NCBI GenBank assembly: GCA_003116875.1 | Contig: BCKT01000003.1 | Location: forward strand, 933,143 to 997,142 | Source: Takashimella koratensis | Lineage: Eukaryota; Basidiomycota; Tremellomycetes; Trichosporonales; Tetragoniomycetaceae | DNA length: 64,000 nucleotides | Reading direction: 5' to 3' | Shown: positions 21,467 through 34,300 of the stretch, in pieces | Position numbering within the stretch: position 1 is the stretch's first letter | Layout of the letters: every line of letters starts with the position of its first letter | The notes under the pieces: model-generated | The model's input: only the letters and a program-made list of their open reading frames with translations | Databases searched by the model: none | What the model was told of the DNA's origin: nothing | Program-made: the position numbers and the translations under genes

Positions 21467-24400
21467 GCAACAGCATAACCCTCACCCACTCTACCATCAA
21501 CACCCAAATCAACCCCCATATCCTTATCATGAGGGGTACCCTCCTGCACACCCTTACCAACAAGCTCCTTCACCCCATGCTCACTACGCGCACCCACATC
21601 CGGGAGCGTACGATCAACACGCGCATCCCCATCCCGACATGCACTATCCCGTAGCGAGCCCAGGAGCCGAGTACATGGATGGCCGGCGCGTAGTCAGTGA
21701 AGAGAGGGAGAGGGAGAGAGACGCCCCTGGTCATCTCTACTCACATATGCCTCCTCAGTTCCAACAGCACCCGGGGCATCCGGGTCATCCTCATCCCCAT
21801 CATCCACTATATTCGCACCCCCAGCAGCCCGTCCACCCGGCGGACATGTCCTCGTCGCCCATCGTTGGGCATGCATCCCAGCACGCACCAACGCCGACAC
21901 CGACACCAGGAAGCGCTGCCGGAAGTGGAGGTGCGCTGAGGGGTCTGTTGAACAACGAGACGAATGACGGGCCATCACGGCGGCGCAGCAGTGATCGCGC
22001 GCGTTCAATCTCCTCGTCCATCGCAGGCGAAGACGACAGCCTCGGTGGTAGTGCTCCACCCCCACGCGCCTCACTCTCCAAGCTCCTCAACGATTCTGGA
22101 CCCCCTTCCCACCATTCACACGCGTACGCGTCAATCCCGCTCACAAAGTCGAGCTCGACGTCGTCCCTCGCTGCACCGGGATCATCACCGTCTAACCCAT
22201 CACCAGGCTTGCGCGCTCAACACCTCGATCCCAACGGCTTCCTCACTCCGGGCACGCCGGCGTCCGCATTAGGTCCAGCCCACGGCGCGCCGCCTCCACA
22301 ACCACAACGGATCTCGACCAGTCGGTCTCCGCATGCGCCGCTGAGCACGCTGAGCCCGGCGAGCGCGGGTGCACACAGCGCGCTTCCACCAGAACACTAC
22401 CACCGGTCACTCACACCGGCCGAGGCAGCAGCGTTTGGCGTGACACCCACCGGTCTACCTAGTCACGCACAGCCGGGACAGCCAGTCCCGCCGCATACGC
22501 CGTCCGGGCCCGTAGTTCCCGGTCCCTCGCGCAGACGCTCTTCTGTTGATCCTGGAGCCCGCCCGGCAATGCTTCCTCCATCTGCGACGTCAGCATACCC
22601 ACCGGGCGACCCGAGGCTTCCCCCACACGACGGTGCATATGACTACCGGGGGACACCGGGCGGTTCACACCTGTCCGGCCTACCGACTGTCTTCAGCCGA
22701 TCTCCATCTGTCTCCGTCTCCCCTCGAAGCGTACACCAGTCGCTCCCATCGACAACAGGTCCTTCCCACCCTCCGTCATCACTCTCGCGTCCGGGCTCTT
22801 CATCTTCCCGCTCTGCATCGTTCTCGCAGCACCTACCGCACTCGCACACCTTCTCGTTCCAGCCCCCTTCGGTCTCTTCCCAATCGCCAAGCACGCCAGC
22901 ACGGCGGCTATCCGAGGACCCACAGGGACCGCGACCGCTATCCGACCCACGTCGGCCGTTATCGGGCGTCGCAAATGGCCGGAGAGAGACCATGCCCGTG
23001 CTACTACCGGGCAATCGTACTGGATCCGGCTCGAGCCTAGAGTCTACACCTATCTCTTTCAGACCGGACAATGCCTCTTTCCGCTCCCCGTCTCCAATCT
23101 CCGCCCCACCACCCCACGTCTCTCGAACACCTTACGATCCCACGCGTATCTCTAGTCCACACAAGATCCTCTTTCCGATCCTCCCCGACGAACTCGAACG
23201 GATCCGGGACCAGATCTCGGCTTCGGACGGGATGTTAAGGAAGAAGAAAGCAGCGAGACCATTGCCCTCTTGGTCGACGCCTACACCTCGGCATACGATC
23301 CCATCCGAGAGCGACGGGTCATATTTCCCGCCTGTACCGGCGCAAGGGAGTAGTGGTGGCGCAGGCCCAGCCCGGTCGCAGACGTATGGAGGGCACGAGG
23401 CGCTCATGACTCCCGGTGGGAGCGGGATGCGAGCAGGGATGGATGATTTCCCGTCTACGCCTGGAATCGCCACTCCGTCGGTCCCTGCAAGAGGGAGACC
23501 ACCGAAGCACCGGCCCCTGGATGAAGGTGGGAATCACTTGAAGCGCGTGTCGAGCGATCACGAGGGAGACGACCACGATTCGACTCGTCGAAAAGTCAGT
23601 CAGGTGCACTATGTCGGCAACGCCGGCGCCGTCGCAAACTTTTGTAAGTCGAGAACCAGTCCAGGTTATTTGTATCACCACAAAGCTGACAGGTGGGGCG
23701 GCTCGTAGACAACTCGAGACCTGAAGTCGGTGTAGAAGGGCGTGAATTCTCACCGATTATTGGATTGAAAAAATTCAACAACTGGATCAAATCGGTCCTC
23801 ATTGGTAAATTCTCGTACCGCGACCCAGGCAAACCCGGGGCTCGTGTGCTCGACATCGGGTGCGGGAAAGGAGGCGATTTGAATAAGTGGAAGCAGGCGA
23901 GAATCAGGCTCTACGTCGGTGTCGGTGAGTGGACCGGTGGACTTCTTCGTGTGGTGGTTTGCTAACAAGGCGTGTCTTGTTCTCGGTAGATATCGCGGAG
24001 ACGTCGATTGAGCAGGCTCAAGCGCGGTACCGCACGATGAATCGACCTGGTTTTGACGGTCGTTTCTTCGCCTACGACTGCTTTGCCGTGAGTTCCACCT
24101 CCATTCTCAAGGTGTCTTGAGCTTTCATATGAAAGACATAGCAGGCTGCTTACACCCTTGCGTGATAGAAATCAATCAACGATATTCTCCCCGAGGATCT
24201 TCGCGAACAATACGACACTGTTTCGCTCCAGTTCTGTATGCACTACGCGTTCGAAACTGCTTCCAAGGCACGTATGATGATCGAGAACGTTTCGAGGAAC
24301 CTGCGCAAGGGCGGTCAATTCATTGGCACTATCCCCAACGCCTCGCTCTTATTGTGAGTTTGACTTGCGTTAAAGTTGTAGCGATACTCTGACGGGTGCT

Positions 24401-25007
24401 GATTGCGTGTGATACTGCAGAGAGCGGTTGGATGCGATCCCTGAAGGCGACGAACTGAGGTTTGGGAATGATTGTTACGCGATTGAATTCTCGGAACGTC
24501 GTCATAAGGGCCTTTACGGACATCAGTACAATTTCTTCCTCGCCGACGCTGTCGATGCTCCAGAGTATGTTGTTCAATGGGACAACTTTGTCTCGTGAGT
24601 ACTATTTCTCCGTCACTTACTCGACCCACCTATCTATTCACTCGATCCACCTATCTATTCTTTCTCGGATCGTCAAGATTGTCGCTGACACAGTACCTCC
24701 CTCCTCTGATGGTTTCTCACGATTAGCTTGGCGCTGGAATACGGCCTCAAGCTTGTATACAAGAAAACGTTCAACGAAGTCTTGCAAGAGGAACAGAGTA
24801 GTCGAGATTTCGGACCGCTGCTAGGCAAGATGGGCGTTCTCGATGCCCACGGTGCTAGCGCGATGGATACCAACCAGTGGGAAGCGGCAAGTGAGTCTTT
24901 CAGTATATCGTCGATGGCCCCCGATAGACCCTTAATTGTTCATGACTGACTGACTCCGGTGCCTTGTAGATCTTTACATGGCCTTTGCGTTCGAGAAGGT
25001 TAGATGA
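21057..25007 (+). CDS. ABD1: mRNA cap guanine-N7 methyltransferase with long disordered N-terminus
   Basis: Seven exons (21057-23643, 23709-23924, 23990-24087, 24169-24353, 24421-24594, 24727-24890, 24970-25007) encode 1153 residues. The catalytic part begins near residue 855 with [18 protein letters not shown]. It has [13 protein letters not shown], the SAM motif [15 protein letters not shown] (about residue 910), [13 protein letters not shown] (the QFC-HYAF cap-binding segment) and a typical end, [11 protein letters not shown]. It methylates the GpppN cap at N7 in the nucleus. The first 850 residues are low complexity, with Ala/Thr-rich, His/Gln-rich ([13 protein letters not shown]) and Ser/Pro-rich blocks, far longer than in yeast Abd1 (436 residues). 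The start is the first ATG of an open frame; a shorter start inside exon 1 cannot be excluded. Confidence 0.93.
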
Positions 25008-25788
25008 GCCCTGTCCTCAAGGACTCTTGCGTCCAAAAATCTCAACCTCCTTTATTCTATTCATGTCTCTCGGTCTCCGTCTCGGTCTCCTATTCATTCA
25101 TTCCCCTCTGTCACCTGTGATATCCTGCATCTCAACAATTCCCCCGTGTCCACCCTATCCATTGGGTCTGCGTTCCGAGTTCTCTGCTTCCTTCGTACCT
25201 CCTCCTCCTCACCGCGGTCGATTCCACGGACCGTGGATGGGTAGGCTCTCACAGTCCCCTTTTTCATACCTTCCCTCATATCTCATCGCTGTGCAGCATT
25301 CATACCCCAAATTTCTCATTGTTCATTTGTTGCTCCGGCTTTGTTCCTTGTTTCCCTCGCTCCGGAAGGAGAGAGAGGTCGCAATTGTCGCGAACGGGCA
25401 GTGTAGAGCCCGTTCTGGCAGATATCGTAGTAGCAGATGCGGAAGCAGAAGCAATTGGTAGTGGTTGTGATAGCGGTAGGAAGAAGCAGCAGCGCAAAAG
25501 TCGCAGCAGTATCATTTCCAATGCAAACCCCAGTATCATGGTCGCTGTGAATCATCTGGGACAATGTCGACCTCAAATGCATGTATGAACAGAGGTGTAA
25601 AGGAAGCGGAAATGTGACCATGCCAAGAGTGTAACGACGTCGCAGTCTAAACTTCAACGACATGTTGCAAGTGCAGATGGGCTATGCGAGAGGGCTCTAT
25701 CACAAGTGTACAAACAGAGTATGGTGATCGTGTTCCACTCTGTTCTGGTGATGACGACACAATCATCACCTACTCCATCAAACCCCGC
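25008..25788. other. Convergent intergenic region between ABD1 and SAD1
   Basis: About 780 nt. The first part is CT-rich 3' UTR-like sequence. No coding frame has family support. Confidence 0.6.
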
Positions 25789-27968
25789 CTACACGGCCTT
25801 TATACTCGCACCTCCTGCTGCTCTCGGGGTCGACAAATCCCTTCTCTCCCAAACCTGTATCACCGTTTCACCTAGGAAAACCATCTCTCTTCGAACCTCT
25901 TGAACTCGGAGGTCCTGCATCTCAAACCACTTCTCTTCGTCTCCACCACCTTGACCAGCCCGGACGTGGATCTTCCATGTCGTGATGGCATCCTCTTGCC
26001 CCTCGCCAATCATGTTCCCACCCCCACCGCCGCTACGATCCCGCTTGGCGCCGCTCGAACTCGTACCTGCAGACGTGGACGCCGCTGTCGTGTCGAGCGT
26101 AACGTTCGACAAGAGGTCGTATACCATGAACAAGGGGTCCGAGGGCTTCGGATCAACATCTTGGTAAGGAAATAGGGTCAGCGAGCTGATCGTTTCCAAT
26201 CATTAAGATGGGAGAGATGGAGAGTTGACAACTTACAGTCGGACAGCTCAACACCGCGTAATGGGAAATTGACGATCGTAGGGTTCTTCTCCTCAACAAA
26301 GTTGTTCTTGGTGAATCGTTTAATGTGCAAAATGAGATAAGGCGGAAGTGATGTCAAGTGATGCCGTTTAAGAGTGGGTCCGAATTCCTAAAAATCATGG
26401 CTGGTCAGCTTGCGAGCTTTGAAGGATACATTGGGGTTGCAAAGAGCAATCCCCGCACCTAGCACCACTCACCTGAGTCTTCTTGCCGTCAAACTTGTCC
26501 AGAATGGCCGACAAGGGAACCTGAGGGATAATCTTCTTCTCGTTCTGGTCTTGGAACAGCGGCGTCGCGGGTAGATCGAGAGCGAGGAAGAGGAAAGGTG
26601 AAGAGATTGCTTGGATGTCTATCAAGGGTCATTAGCAATCTATCCTCCCTGCTCGTCACTTAAGAAGGAAAGTTTCGTCAGATGCTCACCTCGGGCAATA
26701 TCAAAGACAGGCCGTGCCAAGTCCTTGTGGATGATGATCTGTTGCGTTTCAATCTGTACTTTGCCCTGGAACGTTGAATAAATCACACTCGACGCGCGCT
26801 TCTTCGTGCCTCCCAAATCCCGATGAAGCGTATTAACGAGCCAGCCCAAAAACTCAACGGGGTCGCCTTGCTCGGTCATCTTGAATTTGCCACCGCTACG
26901 ATTCGCCACCTCCTGATAAAACTCGTGCGGGCTGACCTGTGCCTTGAAGAGGCGTGGGTTCCACAGCCGGCGGCACAGCATAGCGAGGCGGGAGACGAGC
27001 TCGGTCGGTCGTTTTTCTTCCTGAAGCTCGGGAGTGGATGGGTTCAACAGGTAGTCGCGGATCGGAGGGACGTGGAGAAGTAGGTGGACAATGACGTTGA
27101 GGTAGTCGTTCTTCTTGATGTTGTTTAACCCAACGTAGCCTGGGAGGTAAGGATCGGAAGTGAGGGTATAGGAAGGGTTCGGTAAGCGGGACATGGCAGG
27201 TAGAGAAGAGGCTTTGTAGCGAGGATTGAGAACGGCGATGATGTCGTTGAGCGATGGGTCGGAGACAAGGTATCCTTCAGGCAAGACGTAAAACTGAGTC
27301 CAGTGTCAGTATGGAAACAGCCCAAGTCATCAGAAAAGCTACACTTGCCTTCTCAGTCGCGAGATTCAACCACACCCGGTGATTCTCGCCCACGGCGTGT
27401 CGGTACGCCCAACTACCTCGACCTCGGCCCTGGAAGTACTTGCCGCATACCAAACACGCGTAAACGTTGATGTTGCTCAAGCTCTTGGAGCAGAGCTTTT
27501 CGAAATCAAAGTCGAGGTTGGAACGCGAGACCTGATGAGCTCGATTAGCAGAGGTCCTGACCGTGGAAAAGGGGAAGAATGATTTGCTCAAGAACTTACA
27601 GTGTCGAGGTACATGTCTCGGCGAGTCAGATCCTCTTCCTCTGCGGCTACTTGCACTTCCTCCTCTTCTTCATCATCATCATCGTCGTCATCCCCTGCAG
27701 CTCCGTTGCCCCTGTCGGCGGCGTGACCAGCCGCTCCACTGCCTGTACCAGCGGCTGCTTCAGGAACATCACCATTCGCATGCCCGTTGAGAGGCTGGGC
27801 ACCGGCGGATGCTGAAGTCGAGGCGGAGGTCGAGGCCAAAGGCAGTAATGCCGACGCCGGGAAGGACGAGTTGGCGCCGCCGCTAGCGAGCGTGGGGGAA
27901 TCGGCAGACTCGATTTTGGGCCGTTTTGCAGCCGGAGGAGAGATTGGCGGGGACGCCATGGAGGTCAT
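25789..27968 (-). CDS. SAD1: SAD1/USP39, inactive ubiquitin-hydrolase of the tri-snRNP
   Basis: Six exons (complement: 27600-27968, 27349-27531, 26690-27293, 26473-26618, 26237-26387, 25789-26159) give 607 residues. After an acidic N-terminus comes a ZnF-UBP domain (NVYACLVCGKYFQGRGRGSW, HAVGENHRVWLNL). The pseudo-protease domain then starts at GYVGLNNIKKNDYLNV (about residue 238), where the position of the catalytic Cys is Asp, as in all Sad1/USP39. PYLILHIKRFTKNNF is another family block. The protein is needed for U4/U6.U5 tri-snRNP assembly. Intron 2 (27294-27348) uses a GC donor (GCAAGT). I start at MTSMASPP. The frame stays open to another ATG at 28145, which looks like leader sequence. 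A glycine/serine-rich insert lies in the C-terminal part. Confidence 0.92.
27294..27348 (-). other. GC-AG intron in SAD1
   Basis: The donor after codon Lys (GAGAAG) is GCAAGT and the acceptor is CTCAG. Splicing joins TEK to FYVLPEGYLVSD, the conserved Sad1/USP39 order. No GT donor nearby keeps the frame. Confidence 0.8.
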
Positions 27969-28319
27969 AACGAGCGGAGAGGAGTCGGTATGCGCTGTTT
28001 GAGGTGGTTGCTGGTCGATGGGGTTGAGGGTGGATGGGGAGAGCAAGGGAGGTTGAACAAGTGGTCGAGAGTTGCTCAAAGGGAGGACGGAGGACGGAGA
28101 CCACATTTGCTTCCGTCGTCGCAACCATGCGAGCTTGAGAATCAATCACGTGATTGGCACGTGGCCTTCGCGTGCCCATGTTCTTGCACTTTGTCTTTCG
28201 CGTGTTGTCTGGTCGTTGTCCTCTGTACTCTCACCCAAACCCATAACACGTCCCTCACCCACAGCTGCGGCAACGTATCGTACACGCACCGCGACCCGAC
28301 TTGGACCCGGCGCAGCACC
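27969..28319. promoter_or_regulatory. Divergent promoter between SAD1 and the giant protein gene
   Basis: 351 nt between opposite starts. It contains a palindromic CACGTG-like hexamer (near 28146-28152) and CT-rich stretches. An open SAD1 frame extends into it but looks non-coding. Confidence 0.5.
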
Positions 28320-31300
28320 ATGGCCCCCGAGCACGAGCCATACGCCGGGTCGACGACGCCGCCGCGGGCTCACCAACGGACGGGCCGCCGCATGCCCTCC
28401 GGTGCACGTCCGCAGCCGCTCCCCCTCCAAGGCTCGTCCGGCTCCTCCCCCAGCTCGTCACGCGTCACCTCGGCATCATCCATCCCCACCACTCACCGTC
28501 AGCCGAGTCTCGACTACCTTCATGGACCACAAACAAATCCACCTCCACTACCCAATTCCAACCATGCTGCTGCGCCACCCAATCCGACTGACAGGTCGGG
28601 TCGGCCGCAGCTTCACCTGCAACATCAGCAGTCGCACGCCTCGATGTCTACGTCGTCTGCGGGTGGAGCGCCCCTCGTCGATTCTCCCACGGGAATAGAT
28701 GCCGTTCTTGACCTCATGAACGACTATACCATGAGTCCCGAAGGATCGCCAAGCCTTCGTTCCGATCAGAGTACACCGCCTGCTCTCAATTCAAAGCGAA
28801 TGCCAAATGGGAGGTATATGCCGTCTCCACCACAAGATAAAGGCAAGACTGCATCTGGAGCCGTTGCATTCGCTTTCGACTCCCCTGGCAGCCAGGCGAC
28901 GCCTATGTCTCGATCAAACACGGCGCCGTTACCTTGGCCCGAAACCCCGCAGACTCCATCGACATTCAGCATATCCCGACCCACAACTCCCATCGGCTCG
29001 CCTACCCGTGCACCCAAGCACAAAGCGCTTCGCCTCAACACATCGAATCTCGCTGCACCCATCTCACAGTCTTCACCGACAAAAGCCGTCTCGCCAGGCC
29101 TGAAGCACTGGCAGCAGGTCCGCCAGCATGTTCTCGCGCCATCACCAATTGACGAGCGCGGCAGCCATCGACCCGGTGCTCCAAAGAAGCAAGGCTTGGT
29201 GTCCAAGGCGGCGGGGCGTTTCGGTTTCCGACAAGCAGCGGAAAACGTCATGGGCTACGATCAAAGGCGGACATCGACCGTAGGCGGGATCATGGCGGAT
29301 ATGGGCGGGCTCTCGGCGGAGGAGAGGGAAGAGATCGCCCGTGAGCGAAGGAAATTCGCTCGAGCTATCAAAGTCTGCCTCGACGCATGCGCTTTAGAAG
29401 AAGGTAAACGGCGGTTGAAACGTACAGCCCCTAGTCACGCCCCGTCCTCTCACAAGCCGAGATCAGTCCACCACGCCGCATCGGAACACAAAACAGCGCC
29501 GTCGATACACTCCTCCCACCACACCGCCCAGGCAATCAGCTTTGACCCACAATTCTCATCGTTTGCGCCATTCCTCACCGAGCTACACAGGCACCTCCCA
29601 GCTGCTCGAGCGAAGAAACTGTGGTCGAGGACATGTCCACACCACTCGGTCATTCTCGCTGAACTTGGCGTGTCGTTCTTGCCGGACTCGGCATCAACAG
29701 ACGGAGAAAGGCAGCAGGCTTTGGAAGTGTTTGGGGCGGTGGTGAAAAATTGGGCTCCGGATAATGCTGAGGTGGGTCCAGGTCATGAGAGTAGTCAAGC
29801 TGATGAGCAGGAGGAACTTGATCGCTGGTTATGGCTATGCCGGGCGCTCATGGTTGATGATCGGCAACTTCGAGTGGGTTGGACCAGGCGAGCCAAGCTG
29901 ACAGTAGAACCGCGGTCTCACCCTCCTCAGCAGCTTCTTACACCACGACCCAACCCTCCCAGTGGGCCCCGACCGCCCTCACTCTGTCCCCGCGTTCCAG
30001 TCTCTCGTCATCGCCCTCTTCAGTTTGTCCCGCTCTCTCGAGGACTCGACCTACGACAGCGGGCAACATCAGGCCATCGTTGTCAGCCTGATCGCGGACC
30101 TCAGTGAAGGAAACGTCATTGTCATCGAAGAGGGGGCGCTGCAAGAGGTGCTCGGTGCGGTGGAGATTTCAGGATCGCACATGCGCTTGGAGAAGGAAGT
30201 GACATGGCTTTCGATAGGCGCGTCGATGCTTGTTGAACCAGCTCTGGTTCCTTGGCTCCTGAAGAATGGCGGTGCCAAGCTCAAGGTGAGCTTAAAGAGT
30301 TTGGACGTCTATTGACGGTGATAGCAATACCAGCCGCCTTTAATCTTGCATGCGGCGCCACCTGTCATCCTTCGTCTCCGAGCACAGGCCTGCGCGCAGC
30401 TCCTCGCATCTCTCGCTTCGGTAGTCAACCACAGGAGCCACAACGCCCAGCTGGTCAAGCAGACATGGGACGTCGCGCGTGAGCTAGTTCTTCCTGAACT
30501 ACGCCACCTCGGTGAACAAGGCGACACAGCGTCGCGCCAGTTGTGCGCTCTTTTGTTATCTCTCGAGCTGTGCTTGCATTCCGATAGAAAAGATGAAAGA
30601 CAAGGATCAGATCCATTCCGGATCTCCATGAAGCCAGCTACCGCGGGATTGCCAACCGACCATCGAGACGACCTCCTCCGTTTGATACAAAGCGGAGAAC
30701 AGAGCCGCAAGACGCTTGAGGAGGTCGCCGGTCAAGTCGTCCTCTTCGCCAATGGTGTGGCCGCGATCAATATGATTCGATACTTTCTCGACACGAAAGA
30801 GTTTGTTGCCCTGGGCCGAATTTGTGTTCCGTTCTTCTTCGACGTGAGTTTTGCTTGTCTATCATATGCTGATGAACAGCGGCTGTCACTCTCTTCACCA
30901 GCACCTTTCGACGTCATCAAGCCTTTCCTCACCTTTCTTTCCACCCGACACCCTCAACTGTTCTACAAACCGCTGTTTAGTCTATCCGCTTCGACACAGT
31001 CGTCGTCGCTCACGAAACACCTTCGCACCGTGGCCGCTGTGGAACAGCTTGTTGGACCAGACAAATTCTGGACGCAAGCAGACCCACAAATGGTCGTCAT
31101 CGTCTTGGTCGGCGATGTCGGTCCAAAGCAGAGTAAAGGCAAAGGCAAGGAGGGTGAGAAGCAGGAAATTCAAGTGAAGCTTGGTCGATACGCTGTTCTA
31201 GTCGAGTTTATCAGAGCTCTTGCCCAGGTCACGGAGTCGGGTGGGAGAGAAAGTAAATTGAGGGCATTTGTGGAAGGCGTGGAAGCTAGGCTCACCGTCG

Positions 31301-34300
31301 TGCTCGATACCGAAGTGAGTTATCAAAAGTGGTAGGCAACGACTGATCAGTGCAGGAAAAAGAAGCTTCATTGCCCCCGATGTATCGTTCACTCATTTGC
31401 CAACTCTACACGCGAATGCGTACCATCACTTCCTCTCTCAAGAGGTAAGTCTATGGCTCTAAACTAAAGATGTTGTGCTTTGGCTGACATGGTCAGATCG
31501 GCGTGGACACGATTGGTCCTGTCTTGGTTCCTGTCCACAAGCGAGATGCCGACAGACGACACTCAATCGGTCACCCTTCGAACCGTGTTCAAGGCCATCG
31601 ACAAGTCGGAAGACCGAACTGGCGTCTCGGGCGAGCTTGACCGCAGTCTCCACGAGACCGCAGGGTGCCTACTTGTGGTTATTCAAGGCTGCTTGACCAA
31701 TGACGATTGGGCGGCACTACTCCCCGTCGTGTGGAAACGCCTGGGGTCGAGCGTGAATAAGACTACCACAATCGCTTTAGTGTTCTTGATCATGAAGTGT
31801 GGCGAGATGATCCCAAACCGACTCAAGAACCTGATTATGTCTGAGCTCACCAGGTATGTTGGAGATTCACCTTTTCGCCTTCAAGTCATTTGCTAATGGC
31901 ATGTTGTCAGTGGCGACGCTGTCGTGCGAGCAAATACCCTGCGTCAATTAGCACAGCTATTTGGATGGCGATTCCAAGTCTTATCTCAACCAACGATCAC
32001 AGATCGTCGCGGTCCGGTCTTCCAATTCGCCTTGCCCAACCTCCAATTCGTCGCCACGGAAATCGGCTCTGCAACGTGGGTCGCTACACGAGACGTACAA
32101 GATGCCGCCTTGAAGAAATACGGCCAAACTCTTCCTCTCGAGCTGCGACAGCGTCTGATGGAGCTTGGGTGGAGTGAGGACACAGCGATCGCTGGCGACG
32201 AGAATGACTGGGAGAAGATCCCAATCACTAGCCTTCCTCCAATGGTGGGCGATATCTCGCTCAGCGGAGAACGATCGTCCCCTTCGCCCATGCGGCTCAT
32301 GCGTCGCTCGTCTAGTGGGTCTGGACACTCGTTTTCCACAAAACGACGCAAACCGATCTTCCCGCCTGTGCTCGTCGCGGCCGTCAGCGAGCAAGCGACC
32401 CTCCTCCGCGCCGACTCGGATGCCAGCGTCACTACCCTATCGCGGGAGCTCGTCAAGCTGGTTCAGCGAGAAGACGCGCCTCTCTCCGTCCGACCTTTTG
32501 CGGAGGCAGTCATGGGAGATACTGGTCTTGCATTGTCGCGACTCAACGCGATGCTCATTTCGGTCACTCCTGGGTTCGGGTACTCGGCTCTCAATGCACT
32601 CGTGGGATATCTGCGAACACGTCTGCGGACGGAGACTTCTCCAGAACACTGGGCGGCGGCATTGGCGACGATCGCACATCTTGTTCCACACGTCTCCGAA
32701 CTCTCCCTCAGAGACATGCGCAAGAACAAGGCAGAGCACGTCCTCCTTGCCGCGTCGATCCACGAAGACGAGGGAGGCTTCAAACTTCACCAGCCTTGGA
32801 GAGACAATTCACTCGATGTCCAGACAGCACAGCTCGTCGTCCTTGCTGCTGTGCTCCGAGCCAATCCGCGCGACGTCTACCTCGTGAAGAAGATGCTCTT
32901 CAACCTCCAGGTCCAAGCCTCCATCCGCCACTTGCCGTTCGCCCGCGCTTGGCTGGAACTCATCGTGACGCTTTTCTCCGCCGTGAACCGAAATTACACA
33001 GACCGCGCCGAACTTCGACATTTCCTGCACAATGTCGCTGCCATCCTGACGCTGCACGGCCAGCGCGACCTCGTCGTCACCGCTCGTGCGATGCACATCT
33101 TCATGCTGTGCTCGGCACGTTTCCGACGGCCTTTCTCGTCCATGGGCTTCGCGACCGTCATGCGCTCTGTCTATGAGACATACGAGACCGGGAACAAGGT
33201 AACTCGAGACTGTGTGGAATTTGCAGCCAGAAGCTTCTATCGAATTCACCAGGACGCGTTCGTCTACCAGACCTGCATCGTCATTGCCGACGGCTCGTTC
33301 GATGCCGCGGCGGTTTACGCTTTCCTCGCCAGCTTGGCGACTGAAAACACAGCGAGCTCGGGAGTCGCATCGGGTGTGCGTGGTCTGAACGAGAAAGAAG
33401 AGATTGCTGCGCTTGTCGCAACGATCAGTGGACCCGAGATTGTCCAACTCGGAGCCACGAGCGCGGAACGTCAAGCGCATAAACTCGCCTCGGTCACACT
33501 CGAGGAGCACATTTTCCCTCGCGAGAACATTGTGCGCCTGTTCATGACGGCCATCGCGGCGGACCCGTCGAGCTCGCGCGCGATCAAATTCCTCAAGCTG
33601 TTCACGGCGCTTGTGCCGCACTTCACGGACGAAGTCAGTCGCCAGTTGCTTCGTGAAGGTGTCGAGGCTTTGGGCGGGGTTATCGTCAAGGGAAAGACAG
33701 CCGATGACGCCGCGACCCTCGCGCTACATGTGGAGAATGACGGCAAGTCGGACTGGATCGCTGCGAGGCGGGAATACGTCTTCCTCGTCGAGTCGTATGC
33801 GCGGGCAGGGGGTGAGCTGGGCGCTTCGACCACTCGGCGGACCCTCGACCTTGTTGTGGAGCTCCTTCGGCGTCAACCAGAGTCAGTTGGCCCCGCGGCG
33901 TCCTCAATTCTCGGTGAACTTGCCAAGACCCGACTGGCATCATCGTCGTCGTCTCGTCCCGTCGGCTTCCTGCGCGAGATCGCACCCTTGTTCCGTCAAT
34001 TCATCGCGGTTGTCGATTTCAGTCGGCTACTCGATTCGATCACTGAGCTCGTGGTGCGGTCGCAGTACGAGCTGGACGCAGAGACCACGGCGTTTGTGAT
34101 TCACGATTACGTCGAGCCTGCGATCCGGTTGCTTGCGTCGGCCTCAGAGGACAGTATGGCGTTCATCGTTCCGCTCCGAGCAAGTGCGGTTCGCCTCCTC
34201 TCCGCTGCGCTGTTCCTACGCGGCGATGCTCTGGACGTGTTGGAGCACGTCACGCGCAGTGCAAGTTTACTCGCGTCCGTCATCCTTCCGCTGTCTCTGC

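Noticed and set aside
27969..28145. N-terminal extension of SAD1 to an ATG at 28145
   Set aside because: The extra residues look like leader sequence. The start at 27968 fits the family and leaves room for a divergent promoter, though it is not excluded.
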